DNA of 64,000 nt from Rhizobium sp. RM (GCF_013390595.1 NZ_JACAWV010000003.1:124001-188000); one strand, 5' to 3'. Counted from the stretch's first letter, positions 1 through 9,362 are shown. Program-made: numbers and translations. The notes: a model not told the origin generated them from the sequence alone.

Positions 1-1
1 G

Positions 2-496
2 ACGCTTGATGACCTGGCGCAGATGGTCAAGCGCGGTGAGGACTTCAAGGTTCAGGACGCAAAGACATCCGAAGACATTACCCATGCAGTGCTGACGCAG
101 ATCATCGTCGAGCAGGAAGCCAAAACCGGCAACACGCTTCTGCCGACGGCTTTTCTCAGGCAGCTGATTTCCTATTATGGCGATCAGATGCAGATGGTCG
201 TGCCGACGTTTCTCGAGCACTCGATGAAGACCTTTTCCGATCAGCAGAGCCAGATGCAGGAGCATATGGCCAAGGCCTTCGGCGACGGTTCGCTTGCCCG
301 GAATTTCCAGGCACCGCTTCAGATGATGGAAGAGCAGATCCGCCGCAACACGGAACTTTTCCGTCAGGCCATGCAGGGGTTCGCGCCTTTTTCGATGCCG
401 CAGGCTCCGAAGGAGACGCGTAAGCCGAATGCTTCTGAAATTGACGAGCTGAAAGAACAACTGCGCGCATTGCAGCAAAAACTCGACCAGCTTTGA
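2..496 (+). CDS. phaR: Polyhydroxyalkanoate synthesis regulator PhaR, 5' truncated by window edge
   Basis: This is the C-terminal part of PhaR, the DNA- and polyester-binding repressor that controls phasin and PHA granule genes. The frame is open from base 2, where it reads TLDDLAQMVKRGEDF, so the start lies before the window and the internal ATG at 23 is not the real start. That segment and the following ITHAVLTQIIVEQE are typical of the PHB/PHA accumulation regulator DNA-binding domain. After it come the helical middle part (LRQLISYYGDQMQMVVP) and a Gln- and charge-rich C-terminal coiled coil ending in LRALQQKLDQL. About 30 N-terminal residues are missing. It ends 35 bp from the convergent MFS gene. 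Family identity is seen directly in sequence; regulation of PHA genes is known for the family. Confidence 0.9.
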   Translation, partial: TLDDLAQMVKRGEDFKVQDAKTSEDITHAVLTQIIVEQEAKTGNTLLPTAFLRQLISYYGDQMQMVVPTFLEHSMKTFSDQQSQMQEHMAKAFGDGSLARNFQAPLQMMEEQIRRNTELFRQAMQGFAPFSMPQAPKETRKPNASEIDELKEQLRALQQKLDQL

Positions 497-507
497 AAAC
501 CTGCTGC

Positions 508-525
508 GACCGGCCTTGGCCGGTC
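508..525. terminator. Inverted repeat between convergent phaR and MFS genes
   Basis: An 8-bp perfect stem (GACCGGCC, loop TT, GGCCGGTC) lies between two convergent stop codons. Neither side has a good T-run, so it is a weak candidate for a shared bidirectional terminator. Confidence 0.4.
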
Positions 526-531
526 CGCCTG

Positions 532-1926
532 TCACTTCTTGTCTTCGGATTGGGGTATTGTGCGTTCGGGAACGCGCAGTAACAGCAGAAATCCGGCTCC
601 CAGGAAAACGATCAAGGTTGCCATGCCGACATGGGCTGAGCCGGTCATGGCGGTTGCGACCGAAAAGCTCAGCGTTGCCATGAAACTGGTAGCGCGTCCC
701 GATAGTGCGTAAATCCCAAAATAACGGCCCGCTTCCGCCACAGTGATATTGCGCGCCAGGTAGGAGCGTGACGAGGCCTGCACGGGACCGAAAGCCAGGC
801 CGATCAGCACACCGTAGACGAGATAGGCTTTCTCTGCGCCCGTCGCGAATATACCGCCATCATCAGTGGTCGATAGCGCCATCCAGCCAAAGAGGGTCGA
901 GCCACGTTCCGTGGATACAATGCCGATGGTCGCAATCAACAGAAGCACGAGGCTGATGAGGATTGTCGTGCGAGAGCCGAGGCGATGGTCTATGCGGCCG
1001 GCAACAAAACAGCCCGCAATGGCAACGACATTCAGAAGAATGCCGAACAGCCCGATCTCCATTGTCGCCCATCCGAACATACCGGCTGCAAAAGCACCAC
1101 CGAGAATGAGGACGCCGTTGACGCCATCCTGATAGAGCATACGGGCGATCAAAAACCGCAGCAGGACAGGGCGACCACGAAGCTCTCGCAGCGTTGCCCG
1201 CAATTCCGTCAGTCCAGAGCGGATGGCTGACTTGAATGGCAAGCCCTTGTCACTGTCGGGAGTGAAGAGAAACATCGGCAGGATAAACACGAGGTACCAC
1301 AGCGCGGCGATCGGCCCTGTTATTCGAGCGTCTTCTCCGGTGACAGGATTTAACCCGAAAAGCGGCGTTATGCCGGCAATCGTACGGCCAGTTTGCGGGT
1401 TGGCGGCGAGGAGCGTCACAACAGCAATCAATACCACCATGCCACCGAGATAACCGAGCCCCCAGGCAAGGTTGGAAATTCGGCCGACATTTTGCGGATT
1501 GGTCAATCTCGGCATCATGGAATCGTTGAAAACGATGGAAAACTCCGCCGCGATCGAGGCAAAGATCATGCAGACGACTGGAAGGATGATCGGAGAGCCG
1601 GGCGCAGCAAACCACAGGAGCGACAGGCTGACGATCTTTATGACGGCAAAAAAGGCGATCCACGGCTTGCGTGATCCGGACTGATCGGCAATCGAACCGA
1701 GGATCGGGGAAAAAATGGCAATGACGATGGAGGACATCGTCGCCATGTTGCTCCAGACCGTTTGCGCCGAGACTGGATCTTCCGTCAGACGCGAGACGAA
1801 ATAGGGGCCGAAAATGAAAGTGGTGACGACCGTGAAGAACGGTTGTGCCGCCCAGTCGAACATGACCCAACCCCAGATACCCCGTTTTGCAATCTTCGTT
1901 TCGGCGGGTGGGGAGGAAGCGGTCAT
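532..1926 (-). CDS. MFS transporter, UMF1 (Atg22-like) family
   Basis: A 464-residue integral membrane protein with about 12 hydrophobic segments spread over its whole length. The N-terminus carries WVMFDWAAQPFFTVV, the hallmark first-helix motif of UMF1/Atg22-like major facilitator proteins, followed by GSIADQSGSRKPWI, which matches the MFS loop 2-3 signature. Family members are permeases of uncertain substrate (amino acids or peptides in yeast Atg22), so no substrate is assigned. The ATG start has an AGGA five bases upstream. It lies downstream of glutamate dehydrogenase on the same strand with a 135-bp gap holding a hairpin, so it is probably a separate transcript. Confidence 0.85.
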   Translation of the reverse strand: MTASSPPAETKIAKRGIWGWVMFDWAAQPFFTVVTTFIFGPYFVSRLTEDPVSAQTVWSNMATMSSIVIAIFSPILGSIADQSGSRKPWIAFFAVIKIVSLSLLWFAAPGSPIILPVVCMIFASIAAEFSIVFNDSMMPRLTNPQNVGRISNLAWGLGYLGGMVVLIAVVTLLAANPQTGRTIAGITPLFGLNPVTGEDARITGPIAALWYLVFILPMFLFTPDSDKGLPFKSAIRSGLTELRATLRELRGRPVLLRFLIARMLYQDGVNGVLILGGAFAAGMFGWATMEIGLFGILLNVVAIAGCFVAGRIDHRLGSRTTILISLVLLLIATIGIVSTERGSTLFGWMALSTTDDGGIFATGAEKAYLVYGVLIGLAFGPVQASSRSYLARNITVAEAGRYFGIYALSGRATSFMATLSFSVATAMTGSAHVGMATLIVFLGAGFLLLLRVPERTIPQSEDKK

Positions 1927-1979
1927 TCGGTATCCTGTAGCAGAAGGACGTCTGGGAGGAGAAAGCGACGCTTTTGTCT

Positions 1980-2007
1980 GACTACCCGTGCAGGTGCCCG
2001 GGTAGTC
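1980..2007 (-). terminator. Hairpin downstream of glutamate dehydrogenase
   Basis: GACTACCCG and CGGGTAGTC form a 9-bp stem with a 10-base loop, 54 bp past the glutamate dehydrogenase stop on the minus strand. The base run after the stem is better on the plus strand (GTTTT) than on the minus strand (AGACAAAAG), so termination of the minus-strand gene is plausible but not clear. Confidence 0.4.
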
Positions 2008-2061
2008 GTTTTGCGTATTGGAGCGGCTTTACTGCTCCACTGATCTGGAACTCAGTCGATC

Positions 2062-5000
2062 TCAGCGAGCCAGAACGATGTCGGCCAGCAATCCAGCTGC
2101 GACCGTCAGTCGTGCCAGATTGATTTCGCCGCTATCGCTCAACGCAGCGAGTTCCGAGACGATACGATTGACGCGAACGCGGTCAGCAGCATACCAGGCC
2201 TGTACAGGGTCCTTCTCCTTTGCGTATTCCGTCAGCGCAGACACGACGATCTTGCGTCTCGCCGAAGAAATCTGATCCTGATTGCGCAGGAGTGCCAGAC
2301 TTTCATAGTGGTCGGCAGGCGAAATGCGCTGGCTTGCTTCCAGCAACCTTGCCACACGGAACGTCGCGGAGACTGTCGCATAGCTTTCTGCTGCACGCGC
2401 AAGAGACGTCGAGGCGCTGTCGGCGATAAGCATGATCTCCGGAACGTAGACCAGGAGCGACAGAGTATCGAGTTCCTGGAGCAGGCCGGATGGCACCCCT
2501 TCAAGTTCCGTGGCACCGAGTTGCTGGCGATACTTCGCTGCCGCCGGAGCCAGGGACTTCACGGCGCTTTTCAGGCGCTCGATCTCGTCCGCCATGGCAT
2601 TTGTGCCAGCACTCGCACCGCGCGCTTGCAGATAAAGCCTGCTCACCTCGGAGAATATGCGGGTGATCCGTGCGTAGAGCTCATTCTGGATGTTGCCGCT
2701 GATTTTTCCGTCAAGTGCATCGACCTCAGACCAGAGGCGCTTCAGACCGAAACCGTCTTCGACAATCATGGCCGCCTTGACGACATCGGCAGGCAAAAGG
2801 CCGCTGGCATCGGCAAGCTTCTGTACGAAGCCAGGTCCGCCACGGTTCACGACCGTATTGGCAAGTGCGGTTGCAACGATCTCGCGGTGCAGCCGGTGGC
2901 TTGTGATATCCGCTGCATAGGTCTTCTGCATTTTGACGGGGAAGTAATCCACCAGCAGATGCTGGAGATAGGGTTCGTCCGGCAGAGAGCTTGCCACCAG
3001 TGCATCAAACAGCGTCAGCTTTGCATAGGAGAGCAGAACACCGATTTCAGGGCGGGTTAGCGGTTTTCCGCTTGCGTAACGTTCGGTGAACTCGGCGTCG
3101 TTCGGTAGGGTTTCGACCTTGCGGTTCAATTGCCCGGCCGCTTCCAGTGCACTCATCAACCGGCCGAGTTCTTCGCGGTTACCGGTACCCAGTCGTTCGG
3201 TCAGTGAAATCGCCAGCGACTGCAGGTAGTTGTTGCGCAGCACCAGGTGCGCCACTTCCGGCGTCATGGATGCAAGAAGCTGGTTCCGCTTTGGCAGGGT
3301 CAGGCGACCGCTGTTAACGGCAGACGCCAGCGCAATCTTGATGTTGACCTCGACGTCCGAGGAGTTGACGCCTGCAGAGTTGTCTATGGCGTCAGAGTTG
3401 CAACGTCCGCCAGCCAGAGAATAGGCAATACGGCCTTTCTGGGTGATGCCGAGATTGGCGCCTTCGCCAATCACCTTGGCCCGAACTTCCGTGGCATTGA
3501 CGCGGATCGGATCATTGGCTCTGTCACCAACTTCGGCGTTGGTTTCGACTGCCGCCTTGATGTAGGTGCCGATACCGCCAAACCACAGCAGATCGACAGG
3601 CGATTTCAGGATCGCCGTCATGATTTCAAACGGCGTGGCAACGGTTTTGTCGATGCCAATGGCTGCCGCCGCCTCAGGTGTCAGCGTGACCGATTTTTCC
3701 GCGCGGGAAATAATCATCGCACCCTTTGAAAGCAGCGAACGATTATAGTCCTGCCAGCTGGAGCGCGGCAATTCGAAGATACGCTTGCGCTCGGCAAAGG
3801 ACTGATCCGTGTCGGGGTCTGGATCGATGAAGATGTCGCGGTGATCGAAGGCTGCAATCAGTCTGATCTTTTCAGACAGCAGCATGCCGTTGCCGAATAC
3901 GTCGCCGGACATATCGCCGACGCCAGCCACCGTGAACGGCGTCGTCTGGATATCGGTATCCATTTCACGGAAGTGGCGTTTTACGGTTTCCCACGCGCCA
4001 CGGGCGGTAATGCCCATTTTCTTGTGGTCGTAACCGGCCGATCCGCCGGACGCAAAAGCATCGTCGAGCCAGAAGTTCGCTTCGCGGGCAAGCCCATTGG
4101 CCGTGTCGGAGAAGGTCGCCGTTCCTTTGTCGGCTGCGACGACGAAATAGGGGTCATCTCCGTCCAGTCGCAAGGTGTCGGCCGGTGCAACAATGTCATC
4201 GCCGATGATATTGTCGGTGATCGACAACAGCGTGCGAATGTAGGTCTTGTAGGCTTCGCGACCGGCATTGAATACTTCGTCACGTGTGCCGCCGGCCGGT
4301 AGTGCTTTCGGGAAGAAGCCACCCTTTGCACCCACAGGTACGATCACAGCATTCTTGACCTGCTGCGCCTTGACGAGACCGAGCACCTCGGTGCGGTAGT
4401 CCTGGCCGCGATCCGACCAGCGCAGACCGCCGCGAGCGACCTTTCCAAAGCGCAGGTGCACACCCTCGACCTCGGTTCCGTAGACAAAGATTTCTCGGAA
4501 GGGGCGGGGATCGGGAAGGCCGTCGAGATGCTTCGGATCAAACTTGAAGGCCAGCACTTCGCGCGGTGTACCATCCTCGTTTTTCTGGAAATAGTTGGTA
4601 CGCAATGTCGCGTCGATGGCATTGACGTAACGTCTCAATGTCCGGTCTTCATCAAGGTTCGGGACGCCGGCGAGGGCCGTCTCGATCGCCTTGTGCAGCT
4701 CGGAGAGCTTTTTGACGCGGGTCTTTTCGGCGATGGCCGGATCGAAGTCTGTCGTAAACAGATCGAACAGTTTGCGGGTGATGGCCGGGTATTTGAACAG
4801 CGTTTCGGAGATATGCTCCTGCGAATACACGATCCCGGTCTGTCGCAGATAACGGGCGTAAGCGCGGAGCACAGAGGCTTCCCGCACCGTCACGCCAGCG
4901 GCGAGGATGAGGCGGTTGAAATTGTCGTTGTCAACCTTGCCCGCAAATGCCGCCAGAAATGCGTCTTCAAGACGCGGGCCGTAGACGGCGAGATCAAGTG

Positions 5001-6822
5001 CAGCACCGGTGGCAATTGCCAGCTCCATGTCATGCAGCACGATATCCTGACGGTCACCTTCTGACAGGACACCGATATCAAAGGTACGTTCGCTGATAAC
5101 GTTGAAGCCGAGATTTTCAAGCAGCGGCACGCGGCGCGACAGCGGCAGGTGGCCGTCGCGGTGGAAGATTTTGAGGGACAGCCTGTCCTGTGGTTGATCG
5201 TCCTGGCGATAGAACTCGATCCGGACCGCTTCACCCTTTGCTGTCGCGACGATGTCGCGCATGTCGCCGACAGCCTCTTCCGGCGTAAAGGCTTCCTGGT
5301 AGGCCTGATCCACATCCAGCAGCGGTGCTCCGGCTTCGGAGAGCGCAACGAAATGGTCTATCCAGCGCGCGGCGATATCGCTGACGGCATCTTCCAGCTT
5401 GTCCTGAGCAATACGCGGCGTCTTTCCGTCCGTACGACCGACGATGAAATGCACGCGGGCAACGGCGCCCTCGGGGAAGGCCGGATAATAGGCCGAGATG
5501 TGGCCGTTATAGACCTTGCTCAGATAGTCGCCGATCTTCTCGCGGACGTAGGAATTGTATTCCTCGCGCGGCACGAAAATGATGGCGGAGACAAAACGGT
5601 CGAAGCGATCGATACGGGCAAGCACGCGCACGCGCGGGCGATCGCTGAGTTCCATGATCTGCTCGACAAAGCGGATCAGCAAATCCTCTTCGATCTGGAA
5701 GAGGTCGTCACGCGGATAGGCCTCCAGCGTATTGTGAAGAATTCGGCCGGAGTGACTGTTCGGATCAAAACCGAAATGGCGCTCAACCTCTGCCACCTTG
5801 GCGCGGAGCAGGGGAATTTGCCTGACAGGACGCGTGTAAGCGGTGGCGGTAAAGAGGCCGACGATGCGCAACTCGCCGGTGACATTGCCATCTTCATCGA
5901 AGCGCTTGATGCCGATGTAGTCCATATAGGCGCGGCGGTGGACGATGGATTTCACATTGGCTTTGGTGACGATCAGGAAGTCGGGGCCATCAAGGAATGC
6001 CAGGATCTCCGGGGTCGTTGTGACCGCATCCTTGCCAAGACGCAGAACACGAACGTCCGGATCGCTCAAAATACCGAGGCCCACGCCATCGCCGCGCTCG
6101 ATGCGGGCGTTCTTCCCCTTGCCGGAATAGGTATAATCGCGCATGCCGAGGAAGGTGAAGTTGTCGTTGCGCAACCAGTTGAGGAATTCGACCGCTTCCG
6201 TGCGTTCGGTCTTGCGTCTTGCAGATCCACGTTCCGACAGTTCCGCAAGCGCGTCGTCCAGCTTGGCAAGCATGGGCTTCCAGTCGCTATAGGCGGAGTG
6301 GACCTGGGCCAGTACGAAGCGCAGCCGTTCTTCGAGGGTGGCAGCAGCCTGTGGCGTCAGAGGTGCGATATGCAGTTGAATGAGGCTGATGTTTTGGGCC
6401 GGATCATCTTCTGCTTCGGCAAGGCGGTAGCCTGCTTCTGATTTTTCGTCGTGAACAAGAATAGGGTGCACAGCAAGGTAGAGACCACGGAAGCTGCTGG
6501 TCACTTCCCCCATCACGGAATCGTAAAGGAACGGCATGTTCCGCCCGATGATGGTCAAGACTGTAACGGGAATATCCTTCGGTGTTACACCTTCGACCGA
6601 CGATATGCTGATATAGGGTTTTTCGCCTTTCGAACGCGCCAGCGCCTCATAGGTATGCGCTGCGCTCGTGGCCAGCATTTCGGCGGAATAATATTCTATG
6701 TCGTCAGGGCTTGCGCGCCCGTAAAGAATGCCTGGATCGAGAAATGGCGCTGTCTGGGTGCTTGCGAGATTTCGTGCTTTTTCGATCTGTTTTTCACGTT
6801 TTGGATTGTTTCTGTAGCCCAT
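2062..6822 (-). CDS. NAD-specific glutamate dehydrogenase, large (180-kDa) class
   Basis: This enzyme oxidatively deaminates L-glutamate to 2-oxoglutarate and ammonium with NAD+, feeding amino-acid carbon into the TCA cycle. At 1586 aa it belongs to the large bacterial class (Bac_GDH family; Caulobacter GdhZ is a member). It has a long N-terminal region with ACT-like modules. The catalytic core lies at about residues 760-1200 and includes KVARGGLRWSDRGQDYRTEV and VIVPVGAKGGFFPK, which hold the substrate-binding and catalytic lysines. A helical C-terminus follows. The start at 6822 (MGYRNNPKREKQ) is preferred over an ATG nine codons upstream because GGAGGA sits nine bases ahead of it and family members begin this way. 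It is divergent from carD. Caulobacter GdhZ also affects FtsZ; whether that holds here is unknown. Confidence 0.95.
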   Translation of the reverse strand: MGYRNNPKREKQIEKARNLASTQTAPFLDPGILYGRASPDDIEYYSAEMLATSAAHTYEALARSKGEKPYISISSVEGVTPKDIPVTVLTIIGRNMPFLYDSVMGEVTSSFRGLYLAVHPILVHDEKSEAGYRLAEAEDDPAQNISLIQLHIAPLTPQAAATLEERLRFVLAQVHSAYSDWKPMLAKLDDALAELSERGSARRKTERTEAVEFLNWLRNDNFTFLGMRDYTYSGKGKNARIERGDGVGLGILSDPDVRVLRLGKDAVTTTPEILAFLDGPDFLIVTKANVKSIVHRRAYMDYIGIKRFDEDGNVTGELRIVGLFTATAYTRPVRQIPLLRAKVAEVERHFGFDPNSHSGRILHNTLEAYPRDDLFQIEEDLLIRFVEQIMELSDRPRVRVLARIDRFDRFVSAIIFVPREEYNSYVREKIGDYLSKVYNGHISAYYPAFPEGAVARVHFIVGRTDGKTPRIAQDKLEDAVSDIAARWIDHFVALSEAGAPLLDVDQAYQEAFTPEEAVGDMRDIVATAKGEAVRIEFYRQDDQPQDRLSLKIFHRDGHLPLSRRVPLLENLGFNVISERTFDIGVLSEGDRQDIVLHDMELAIATGAALDLAVYGPRLEDAFLAAFAGKVDNDNFNRLILAAGVTVREASVLRAYARYLRQTGIVYSQEHISETLFKYPAITRKLFDLFTTDFDPAIAEKTRVKKLSELHKAIETALAGVPNLDEDRTLRRYVNAIDATLRTNYFQKNEDGTPREVLAFKFDPKHLDGLPDPRPFREIFVYGTEVEGVHLRFGKVARGGLRWSDRGQDYRTEVLGLVKAQQVKNAVIVPVGAKGGFFPKALPAGGTRDEVFNAGREAYKTYIRTLLSITDNIIGDDIVAPADTLRLDGDDPYFVVAADKGTATFSDTANGLAREANFWLDDAFASGGSAGYDHKKMGITARGAWETVKRHFREMDTDIQTTPFTVAGVGDMSGDVFGNGMLLSEKIRLIAAFDHRDIFIDPDPDTDQSFAERKRIFELPRSSWQDYNRSLLSKGAMIISRAEKSVTLTPEAAAAIGIDKTVATPFEIMTAILKSPVDLLWFGGIGTYIKAAVETNAEVGDRANDPIRVNATEVRAKVIGEGANLGITQKGRIAYSLAGGRCNSDAIDNSAGVNSSDVEVNIKIALASAVNSGRLTLPKRNQLLASMTPEVAHLVLRNNYLQSLAISLTERLGTGNREELGRLMSALEAAGQLNRKVETLPNDAEFTERYASGKPLTRPEIGVLLSYAKLTLFDALVASSLPDEPYLQHLLVDYFPVKMQKTYAADITSHRLHREIVATALANTVVNRGGPGFVQKLADASGLLPADVVKAAMIVEDGFGLKRLWSEVDALDGKISGNIQNELYARITRIFSEVSRLYLQARGASAGTNAMADEIERLKSAVKSLAPAAAKYRQQLGATELEGVPSGLLQELDTLSLLVYVPEIMLIADSASTSLARAAESYATVSATFRVARLLEASQRISPADHYESLALLRNQDQISSARRKIVVSALTEYAKEKDPVQAWYAADRVRVNRIVSELAALSDSGEINLARLTVAAGLLADIVLAR

Positions 6823-7364
6823 TTTGCGCGGATTCCTCCAAAAAATCACACTTTAAAGAGAAAAAGCATCGTGAAAGTCACGATTTTGCCTTCTCGGTCG
6901 AATCGGATATTGGCGTGTAATTGCGAAGAGTTTAAGAGGCATTTGCGTTTCTGACGCTTGGCAGTGAAAATTTATTGCTTTTGCCGATTTTGTCGAGCCA
7001 TAGAAGCAAAACAGCGGTATTTTGGGAGCCGTTTTCAGACGCGGTTCACCGACCGTTGTGTGCTGCTGTGGCCACGATGGAAGCAAATTATTGATTCGCG
7101 CCTATTTTTGTGGTACACCACGGACACTGATCCACAGCGCGGCATTTGTGTGCCCAAAAACACCACGAAAGCAACTCTTCTTTTGCACGCGGTTCCCGTG
7201 ACATATCGAGCGTTTACGCTCTCGAAACCCGAGTTGCGAGAAGGGATGTTTTTGCGCGCACAGTTGGACCAGTGCGGAGTCACCTGACGGTTTCCCCCGT
7301 CTCATCAGGGCCTGACCGACCCAACCCGCTACAACGGGTATGTAACAGGGAGTTTTTAGAACGA
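6823..7364. other. 542-bp divergent intergenic region, glutamate dehydrogenase / carD
   Basis: No convincing gene here. It must hold both promoters and a long carD leader. Visible structures are an inverted repeat ATCGTGA-AAG-TCACGAT at 6868-6884, 46 bp ahead of the dehydrogenase start. In the carD leader are GAGCG-TTTA-CGCTC (7208-7221), CCTGA...TCAGG (7283-7309) and ACCCG-N6-CGGGT (7324-7339). The carD frame stays open for 73 codons upstream of its likely start, but that part has no recognisable protein signature. Confidence 0.6.
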
Positions 7365-7934
7365 ATGACGACCCAGCAGAAGAAATCTCCAGCACGTCAC
7401 GGTTTCAAGACCGGTGAAGCGATCGTGTATCCCGCTCATGGTGTCGGTACCATTTCTGCAATCGAGGAACAAGAAGTTGCCGGCATGAAGCTCGAGCTTT
7501 TTGTGATCGATTTCGAAAAAGACAAGATGCGCCTCAAGGTTCCTGTAGCCAAGGCAGTCAGCATCGGCATGCGCAAGCTCTCCGAAGGAGATTTCGTTGA
7601 GCGCGCACTGAAAGTTGTTCAGGGCAAAGCGCGCGTGAAGCGTACCATGTGGTCGCGTCGCGCCCAGGAATATGATGCCAAGATCAATTCGGGCGACCTG
7701 ATCGCCATCGCAGAAGTGGTGCGCGATCTGTATCGTGCAGAAAACCAGCCGGAGCAGTCCTACTCCGAGCGTCAGCTTTACGAAGCAGCACTCGACCGTA
7801 TGGCTCGCGAAATTGCGGCCGTTAACAAGATGTCCGAAACCGAAGCAGTTCGCCTGGTTGAGACCAATCTCAGCAAGGGTCCGAAGCGTGGCAAGGCCGT
7901 CGAAGAAGACGATTCTCAGGACGAAGCCGCCTAA
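7365..7934 (+). CDS. carD: CarD/CdnL-family RNA polymerase-binding transcription regulator
   Basis: A 189-aa regulator that binds the beta subunit of RNA polymerase and stabilises open complexes at housekeeping promoters, especially rRNA and ribosomal-protein genes. Residues 13-70 form the RNAP-interacting Tudor-like domain, with the family-typical GEAIVYPAHGVGTI and the basic RLKVPV strand. The C-terminal helical DNA-binding domain includes KRTMWSRRAQEYDAKINSGD, whose conserved Trp wedges the -10 junction in CarD proteins. The end is acidic (EEDDSQDEAA). I chose ATG 7365 (MTTQQKK) because homology begins just after it and an AGGGAG lies upstream; a longer open frame back to 7146 has no family support. 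A strong terminator follows directly. Confidence 0.92.
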   Translation: MTTQQKKSPARHGFKTGEAIVYPAHGVGTISAIEEQEVAGMKLELFVIDFEKDKMRLKVPVAKAVSIGMRKLSEGDFVERALKVVQGKARVKRTMWSRRAQEYDAKINSGDLIAIAEVVRDLYRAENQPEQSYSERQLYEAALDRMAREIAAVNKMSETEAVRLVETNLSKGPKRGKAVEEDDSQDEAA

Positions 7935-7952
7935 TTTACGGCTCTTCCTTCT

Positions 7953-7984
7953 AAAAAAGCCCGCCAGTGATGGCGGGTTTTTTG
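7953..7984. terminator. Strong bidirectional rho-independent terminator
   Basis: CCCGCCA-GTGA-TGGCGGG stem flanked by A6 on the left and T6 on the right. It serves carD on the plus strand and the L,D-transpeptidase-like gene on the minus strand. Confidence 0.9.
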
Positions 7985-7990
7985 TTTGCA

Positions 7991-8548
7991 TCAAAGGATA
8001 CGGATACGGCTGCCCTTACGCACACTGGTGAGAATTCTCTGCATGTCCCGAGGTCGAACCGCAACGCATCCTGCCGTCGGTTCGAAGCCGGGACGGATCA
8101 GATGCATAAAAATCGCCGAACCACGATGGCGTCGACGTGAAGAGATGTTCCAATCCAGGACCAGACACACATCGTAAAGGCCGTCAGTACGGGCCATTTC
8201 TTCATGGCTTGGTACAAAGGGGGCTTTGACGAGACGATTGTAGTTCGTGTCGGAAGGGGCGTCGCACCACAACATTGATTTGCGGATGCGCGTCATTGGT
8301 AAAGCGGTCGTTGCCTTTGCGGCGCGGTCGCCACGATAAAACCCATACAGAAGGCGCATCGTGGAAATCGGTGATTTTCCATCACCTTCGCGCTTCATGG
8401 ACGTTCTTCCGTTGCGGCCTATAGCTGCCGGGAAGGTGAGATAACCGAGCTGGACGATGGCGCGATTGATTTTCGACGGCGCCTGCCGAACCACCAGCGT
8501 CGAAGTGCGTTTATATTGTTTAACAGGCGGTCTGGCGATTGGTTTCAC
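7991..8548 (-). CDS. L,D-transpeptidase (YkuD)-like protein
   Basis: A 185-residue protein matching the YkuD L,D-transpeptidase fold. It has an early strand segment (RAIVQLGYLTFPAAIGRNG), the substrate-side KREGDGKSP motif typical of the family, and a catalytic region with His (FMHLIRPG) followed eight residues later by TAGCVAV, in which the Cys would be the nucleophile. The usual motif is (S/T)HGC; here Ala replaces the second His, as in the short alphaproteobacterial subgroup. Such enzymes cross-link peptidoglycan or attach proteins to it, but no obvious signal peptide is seen at the chosen GTG start, so export is unproven. The start is uncertain because no clear Shine-Dalgarno is present. 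It diverges from the response-regulator gene. Confidence 0.75.
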   Translation of the reverse strand: MKPIARPPVKQYKRTSTLVVRQAPSKINRAIVQLGYLTFPAAIGRNGRTSMKREGDGKSPISTMRLLYGFYRGDRAAKATTALPMTRIRKSMLWCDAPSDTNYNRLVKAPFVPSHEEMARTDGLYDVCLVLDWNISSRRRHRGSAIFMHLIRPGFEPTAGCVAVRPRDMQRILTSVRKGSRIRIL

Positions 8549-8678
8549 GAGATTTTGCTTTGAAGGTTATTCAACGTGAAGTCATAGCACGTCGTTATAT
8601 GATGGCAATGGGTTGACGTTTTACCGGCAAACCGCTGAATTGGCTCACGATTAAAGCAAAGAAAGGCTGAGAATCCGA

Positions 8679-9362
8679 ATGACGGCCCGCACTATACTTC
8701 TCGTAGACGACGATGACGATCTTCGGGAGACGCTGACCGAGCAACTGTCTCCTTATGAGGAATTCTCGATTCTGAGTGGCGCCAATGCGGCGCAGGCTAC
8801 ACAAATCGCCAAATCGTCCCAAGTCGACCTTTTGATTATGGACGTTGGTCTTCCCGATATGGACGGTCGTGAAGCTGTCAAGCTCTTGCGCAAGGGTGGC
8901 TTCAAGGCGCCGATCATCATGCTCACCGGGCATGATACGGACTCCGACACCATTCTCGGCCTTGAGGCTGGCGCAAACGACTACGTGACGAAACCATTCC
9001 GGTTTGCCGTCTTGCTGGCTCGCATCCGTGCGCAGCTTCGGCAATATGAGCAGAGCGAAGACGCGGTTTTCACGGTTGGTCCCTACCAGTTCAAGCCGAG
9101 TCAGAAGCTGCTGACGACCGAAGATGGCAAGAAAATCCGCCTCACCGAGAAAGAAGCGGCCATCATCCGTTACCTTTATCGCGCTGGCAGTACGGTCGTT
9201 ACTCGTGACGTGCTGCTTGAAGAGGTATGGGGATACAATTCCGGGGTAACGACGCACACGCTTGAAACGCATGTCTATCGCCTGCGTCAGAAGATCGAAC
9301 GTGATCCGTCCAACGCCGAGATTTTGGTCACAGAGAACGGCGGTTACAAAATCGTTCCCTGA
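8679..9362 (+). CDS. OmpR-family response regulator
   Basis: A 227-aa two-domain response regulator. The receiver domain (about 4-120) has the acidic pocket DDDDD at 10-14, phospho-acceptor Asp55 in IMDVGLPDMDG, switch Thr83 and Lys105 (TKPF). The C-terminal winged helix (about 130-226) includes the recognition-helix segment THTLETHVYRLRQKIE and ends GGYKIVP, as in OmpR/PhoB proteins. No histidine kinase lies next to it, so it is an orphan in this window. The receiver resembles CenR, the essential cell-envelope regulator of Caulobacter and other Alphaproteobacteria; I recall this from memory and have not aligned it, so no symbol is given. Location between an L,D-transpeptidase-like gene and a cNMP-binding protein would fit an envelope role. 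Confidence 0.9.
   Translation: MTARTILLVDDDDDLRETLTEQLSPYEEFSILSGANAAQATQIAKSSQVDLLIMDVGLPDMDGREAVKLLRKGGFKAPIIMLTGHDTDSDTILGLEAGANDYVTKPFRFAVLLARIRAQLRQYEQSEDAVFTVGPYQFKPSQKLLTTEDGKKIRLTEKEAAIIRYLYRAGSTVVTRDVLLEEVWGYNSGVTTHTLETHVYRLRQKIERDPSNAEILVTENGGYKIVP

Noticed and set aside
7128..7137. DnaA-box-like TGATCCACA
   Set aside because: Single site with one mismatch, no cluster and no AT-rich unwinding region, so not an origin.
7146..7364. 73-codon N-terminal extension of CarD
   Set aside because: No homology to CarD proteins, no ribosome site at its start; the ATG at 7365 fits the family.
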